A stretch of 6,817 nucleotides of DNA, from assembly GCF_946481715.1 (NCBI RefSeq), contig NZ_CAMLOV010000235.1, positions 1-6,817 of the forward strand. Reading direction: 5' to 3'. Shown one piece after another: positions 5,569 through 6,817 of this stretch. Origin of the DNA: an uncultured Mucilaginibacter sp. GTDB taxonomy: Bacteria; Bacteroidota; Bacteroidia; Sphingobacteriales; Sphingobacteriaceae. Each line of letters begins with the position of its first letter. Positions within the stretch are counted from its first letter, which is position 1. Below the pieces are notes generated by a model. The model worked only from the letters and a program-made list of their open reading frames with translations, did not search any database and was not told where the DNA came from. A program made the translations under genes and the position numbers.

Positions 5569-6817
5569 ATGCCTATCAAATCCTTATTAACTTGCTGTGC
5601 AGTATTTTGCGCCTCCTTATCTTACAGCCAACAGAAAGGTTATTACCGTACCCCTGCCCTGCACGACAATACAGTTGTGTTTACCGCCGAAGGGGACCTC
5701 TGGAAGTATGACCTTATCACCAACCTGTCAACCCGCCTAACCACTAATGATGGCGTTGAGCAAAACCCCGCAATATCGCCCGATGGTAAACAACTTGCCT
5801 TTTCGGGGCAGTACGAAGGCGTGTCCGAAATATACCTGATGGATATAAATGGTGGTGTGCCACGCAGGCTTACTTACGAGCTTAACGGTGCACTCCTCAT
5901 CTCCGGCTGGACAAAGGAGGGCAAAATACTTTATCGCAGCGCTGGGCATACGCAATTACCCCTGCCTCAAATGATGAAGCTGGACCCTATTTCGCTTAAA
6001 AAAGAAAATTTGCCGCTGTGGCAGGCTTCCATAGGCTGTTATGATGAGGCCGGCGTTTTATATTTTACCCGTTTCCCAAACCAGGGCAGCAAAACCAAGC
6101 GCTACAAAGGCGGGCTGATAGAGCAGATTTGGAAATTCGACGGTAAAAGCGAAGCAAAAGCCATAACAGGAGATTTTGAAGGCACCAGTACAAACCCAAT
6201 GTACTACAATGGCCGCGTTTATTTCCTGTCGGACAGGGACGGAACGATGAACCTGTGGTCGATGGATAAGGACGGCAAAAACATCAAGCAACAAACTTTC
6301 TCAAAGGGCTGGGACCTGCAAACGCCATCGATAGATGGCGCCCGGGTAGTTTACCAGAAAGGCGCGGATATTTGGCTGTACGACATTAGCAGTAATACCG
6401 AAAAGTTACTTAATATCAACCTCGTTTCCGACTTCGGTCAACGTAAACTCAGATGGATAAAAAGCCCGGTAAATAACATCAGTTATTCGGACATTTCTCC
6501 AAAGGGTACGTACGTAGCCATTGTAAGCCGTGGCCGCCTGTTTGTGTCGCCTGCCAAAAGCGACCGCTGGGTGGAGATAACGCGTAAAAGTGGCATCCGT
6601 GTAAAGGATGTGCACTTTATTGATGACAAAAGCATCGCTGCCCTATCCGATGAAGGCGGCGAATACGAAATATGGAAAGTAAATGCCGATGGCAGCGGGG
6701 AAGCCAAAGCGCTTACAAAAGGCAGCAAAGTTATTATATCCTCGTTTGCCGTATCGCCGAATGGCAAATACATCGCCTATAATGATAAAAACGATGTACT
6801 GCGTATAGCCGAAGCCG
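5569..6817 (+). CDS. Tricorn protease homologue, S41-type peptidase, N-terminal part (cut by window edge)
   Basis: The frame is open from the ATG at 5569 to the right edge (416 full codons). Residues 1-20 form a signal peptide (MPIKSLLTCCAVFCASLSYS, cleavage before Gln-Gln), so the protein is exported. YYRTPALHDNTVVFTAEGDLWKYDL (about 25-49) is the classic start of bacterial tricorn homologues. WD40/TolB-like propeller blades follow: ISPDGKQLAFSGQYEGVSEIYLMD, GGVPRRLTYELNGA, RYKGGLIEQIWKFD, YFLSDRDGTMNLWSMDKDGKN, GWDLQTPSIDGARVVYQKGADIWLYDI, and further PxGxYxA blades (ISPKGTYVAI, VSPNGKYIAY). Relatives of about 1,050-1,100 residues continue with a second propeller, a PDZ domain and an S41 catalytic domain with Ser and Asp/Glu residues. 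None of that is in the window, so activity cannot be confirmed. The expected role is degradation of oligopeptides in the periplasm. No frameshift is seen; the truncation is due only to the window edge. Confidence 0.9.
   Translation, partial: MPIKSLLTCCAVFCASLSYSQQKGYYRTPALHDNTVVFTAEGDLWKYDLITNLSTRLTTNDGVEQNPAISPDGKQLAFSGQYEGVSEIYLMDINGGVPRRLTYELNGALLISGWTKEGKILYRSAGHTQLPLPQMMKLDPISLKKENLPLWQASIGCYDEAGVLYFTRFPNQGSKTKRYKGGLIEQIWKFDGKSEAKAITGDFEGTSTNPMYYNGRVYFLSDRDGTMNLWSMDKDGKNIKQQTFSKGWDLQTPSIDGARVVYQKGADIWLYDISSNTEKLLNINLVSDFGQRKLRWIKSPVNNISYSDISPKGTYVAIVSRGRLFVSPAKSDRWVEITRKSGIRVKDVHFIDDKSIAALSDEGGEYEIWKVNADGSGEAKALTKGSKVIISSFAVSPNGKYIAYNDKNDVLRIAEA

Overview
The window looks like chromosomal DNA from a Bacteroidota bacterium, most likely family Sphingobacteriaceae (a Mucilaginibacter- or Pedobacter-like organism). 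Evidence for this: moderate GC, A/T-rich leaders without clear Shine-Dalgarno sequences, one TAnnTTTG-type -7 box, exported proteins whose signal peptides end in Ser-Gln, a DUF2625 protein and a tricorn-type protease homologue. The genus is an inference from overall character; there is no rRNA or marker gene here.

Layout. (1) 1-1086, minus strand: the N-terminal 362 residues of an exported right-handed parallel beta-helix protein, cut by the left edge. (2) 1087-1417: a gene-free stretch holding an extragenic palindromic (REP-like) element at about 1246-1329. (3) 1418-1822, minus strand: methylmalonyl-CoA epimerase, divergent from (4) a compact iron-sulfur assembly operon on the plus strand, iscS (1923-3134), iscU (3278-3691) and an iscA/erpA-type A-type carrier (3782-4108), closed by a strong intrinsic terminator at 4131-4160. 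(5) 4200-4949: a secreted DUF2625 protein. (6) 5037-5465: a small DUF1579-like protein. (7) 5569 to the right edge: the N-terminal beta-propeller part of a tricorn protease homologue, cut before its protease domain.

How the genes work together. IscS takes sulfur from cysteine and passes it to the scaffold IscU, where an Fe-S cluster is built. The A-type carrier then delivers clusters to target proteins. The operon is reduced: no IscR regulator, HscBA chaperones or ferredoxin lie in or next to it, although IscU keeps the LPPVK chaperone-recognition motif. The epimerase belongs to propionate/methylmalonyl-CoA metabolism and has no evident link to the operon beyond sharing a 100-bp divergent intergenic region. 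The three genes after the terminator appear to be independent units.

The most unusual structure is in the two spacers inside the isc operon (143 and 90 nt). Both are filled with imperfect 7-nt-period repeats arranged as inverted arms, so each spacer could fold in the mRNA into a long hairpin. One lies directly against the iscU start codon and the other just upstream of iscA. The two spacers use different variants of the heptamer. No new enzymatic or defence system is visible; the rest is ordinary housekeeping and accessory sequence.
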